This document shows positions 44,047-44,772 of a DNA stretch of 44,772 nt, in pieces. The stretch is from Prevotella illustrans (GTDB taxonomy: Bacteria > Bacteroidota > Bacteroidia > Bacteroidales > Bacteroidaceae). Within the stretch, counting starts at the first letter, position 1, and each line of letters opens with the position of its first letter. The stretch lies in NCBI RefSeq assembly GCF_017426725.1, contig NZ_JAERMS010000022.1:1-44772 (forward strand). Reading direction: 5' to 3'. Below the pieces are notes generated by a model. The model was not told the origin of the DNA. It saw only the letters and a program-made list of their open reading frames with translations, and did not search any database. The position numbers and the translations under genes were made by a program.

Positions 44047-44054
44047 CAAAAGTA
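44047..44054 (-). promoter_or_regulatory. -7 element of the rhomboid operon
   Basis: TACTTTTG on the minus strand matches TAnnTTTG, about 43 bp before the ATG at 44004. A TTTG lies upstream (44081-44078) with a 23-nt spacer, slightly longer than usual. Confidence 0.5.
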
Positions 44055-44136
44055 CGAAAAATATCGTATAAAGCTTGCAAATAGCGGCCTTTAAGCACAA
44101 ATTTTCAAAAATTATGCCACTTTTTTCATTTTTTTG

Positions 44137-44167
44137 TTTGGATTATAAAAGGAATGCCCTATATTTG
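44137..44167 (+). promoter_or_regulatory. Promoter of the HU-type gene
   Basis: TTTG (44137-44140), a 19-nt spacer and TATATTTG (44160-44167) give a full match to the Bacteroidota promoter consensus. Full matches suit strong constitutive genes such as HU. The leader would be about 45 nt. Confidence 0.8.
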
Positions 44168-44219
44168 CGAAATGTTAAGACGCTAACTATTAATACATAA
44201 CCATTTAATACTTCAAATT

Positions 44220-44495
44220 ATGAACAAGACAGAATTAGTTGACAAGATTGCAGCAGGTGCTAACTTGAGCAAAGCTGACGCGAAGAAAGCATTAGACGCT
44301 ACCGTAGCCGCTATTAAGGACGCGCTCGTAGCCGGTGACAAAATCCAGCTTGTAGGTTTCGGTACTTTCAGCGTAAACGAGCGTCCGGCTCGTGAGGGTA
44401 TCAATCCCGCTACAAAGCAAAAGATTGCCATCGCAGCCAAGAAGGTTGCCAAGTTCAAGGCCGGTGCGGAGCTTACCGCTGCTGTCAACAAGTAA
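44220..44495 (+). CDS. HU-family histone-like DNA-binding protein
   Basis: This 91-residue basic protein matches the HU/IHF family over its full length: MNKTELVDKIA at the N-terminus, the helical dimer core (LSKADAKKALDATVAAIKDAL), and the beta-arm segment QLVGFGTFSVNERPAREGINPATKQKI, with the Pro of NPATK at the arm tip. HU dimers bend DNA and shape the nucleoid. It is monocistronic, with a consensus promoter and a strong terminator. Palindrome array D begins about 120 bp downstream. Confidence 0.97.
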   Translation: MNKTELVDKIAAGANLSKADAKKALDATVAAIKDALVAGDKIQLVGFGTFSVNERPAREGINPATKQKIAIAAKKVAKFKAGAELTAAVNK

Positions 44496-44518
44496 TCGTT
44501 TTTCGATAACGATCGGTT

Positions 44519-44552
44519 AAAAAAGGTGATTCCTGCGGGAGTCGCCTTTTTT
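44519..44552 (+). terminator. Intrinsic terminator of the HU-type gene
   Basis: An A run and GGTGATTCC pair with GGGAGTCGCC (with G-U pairs) across a short TGC loop, followed by TTTTTT. The stem ends in the run of T, the classical form, about 25 bp after the stop codon. Confidence 0.85.
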
Positions 44553-44616
44553 AGTTTGTATATTTCTCCTTTTCCGAAGCAAAACCGAGTAACTTTTTAC
44601 ATCATTTCCCGTTCTA

Positions 44617-44695
44617 AAAGCATAGCTTTTAGCGGGTTAAAGCATAGCTTTTAGCGTGTAAAAGCAGCCCTTTTAGGAGGTCAAAGCATAGCTTT
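44617..44695 (+). repeat. 22-bp-phased palindrome array D
   Basis: Units begin at 44617, 44639, 44661 and 44683. Three are AAAGCATAGCTTT and one is AAAGCAGCCCTTT; these are the reverse complements of AAAGCTATGCTTT and AAAGGGCTGCTTT in arrays A, B and C. Spacers are 9 nt (TAGCGGGTT, TAGCGTGTA, TAGGAGGTC). No gene is seen from 44553 to the end of the window. Confidence 0.9.
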
Positions 44696-44772
44696 CGCAA
44701 AAGTAATGACCCACCCCGGCCCTCCCAAAGGGACTACTCTTTATACACATCTCTGTTTAACAAAAAACTCTT

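Noticed and set aside
20524..44695. The 22-bp arrays as CRISPR
   Set aside because: The repeated unit is a 13-bp dyad with only 9-nt spacers, far shorter than CRISPR repeats and spacers, units vary in the core, and no cas gene is present.

Overview
The window reads as a chromosomal segment of a Bacteroidota bacterium, most likely Prevotellaceae (inference). The grounds are two SusC/SusD outer-membrane glycan uptake systems, several matches to the Bacteroidota promoter (-33 TTTG, -7 TAnnTTTG), a fused SecDF, and few Shine-Dalgarno sites. No rRNA, tRNA, phage or transposase gene was seen.

Positions 9-11864 hold a first polysaccharide utilisation locus (PUL). A truncated DUF6377-type sensor/regulator gene lies divergent to susC, susD, a GH30 lipoprotein, a surface glycan-binding lipoprotein with a duplicated module, and a GH3. 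This order matches the Bacteroides beta-1,6-glucan (pustulan, fungal wall) locus, so the predicted substrate is beta-1,6-glucan.

Positions 11880-31727 hold a second, larger PUL for beta-mannan or glucomannan, built as two divergent arms. The left arm (minus strand) is susC, susD, an SGBP-B-like lipoprotein and a GH26 lipoprotein whose catalytic domain seems interrupted by an inserted module. The right arm (plus strand) is a CE7-like esterase, GH5 mannanase, GH3, GH26, GH130 mannosylglucose phosphorylase, a GPH sugar symporter, cellobiose/mannobiose 2-epimerase and an AraC regulator. Together they give a full route: surface cleavage, uptake, deacetylation and trimming in the periplasm, import of mannobiose, epimerisation to mannosyl-glucose, and phosphorolysis to mannose-1-phosphate plus glucose.

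Positions 31728-32479 are non-coding and rich in repeats: a 22-bp-phased palindrome array, a 269-bp element with inverted-repeat ends and four 33-bp tandem repeats, and an 8-bp tandem repeat next to the metG stop codon. The rest (32480-44772) is mostly housekeeping: metG, two small unknown lipoproteins, a GH31, secDF, an endonuclease/exonuclease/phosphatase-family membrane protein, a rhomboid protease and an HU-type protein.

The most unusual signals are non-coding. Four intergenic arrays (about 20.5, 32.0, 36.0 and 44.6 kb) repeat a 13-bp dyad AAAG-N5-CTTT at an exact 22-bp period. Both susC leaders share a 14-nt GC-rich motif placed 64-65 nt before the start codon.
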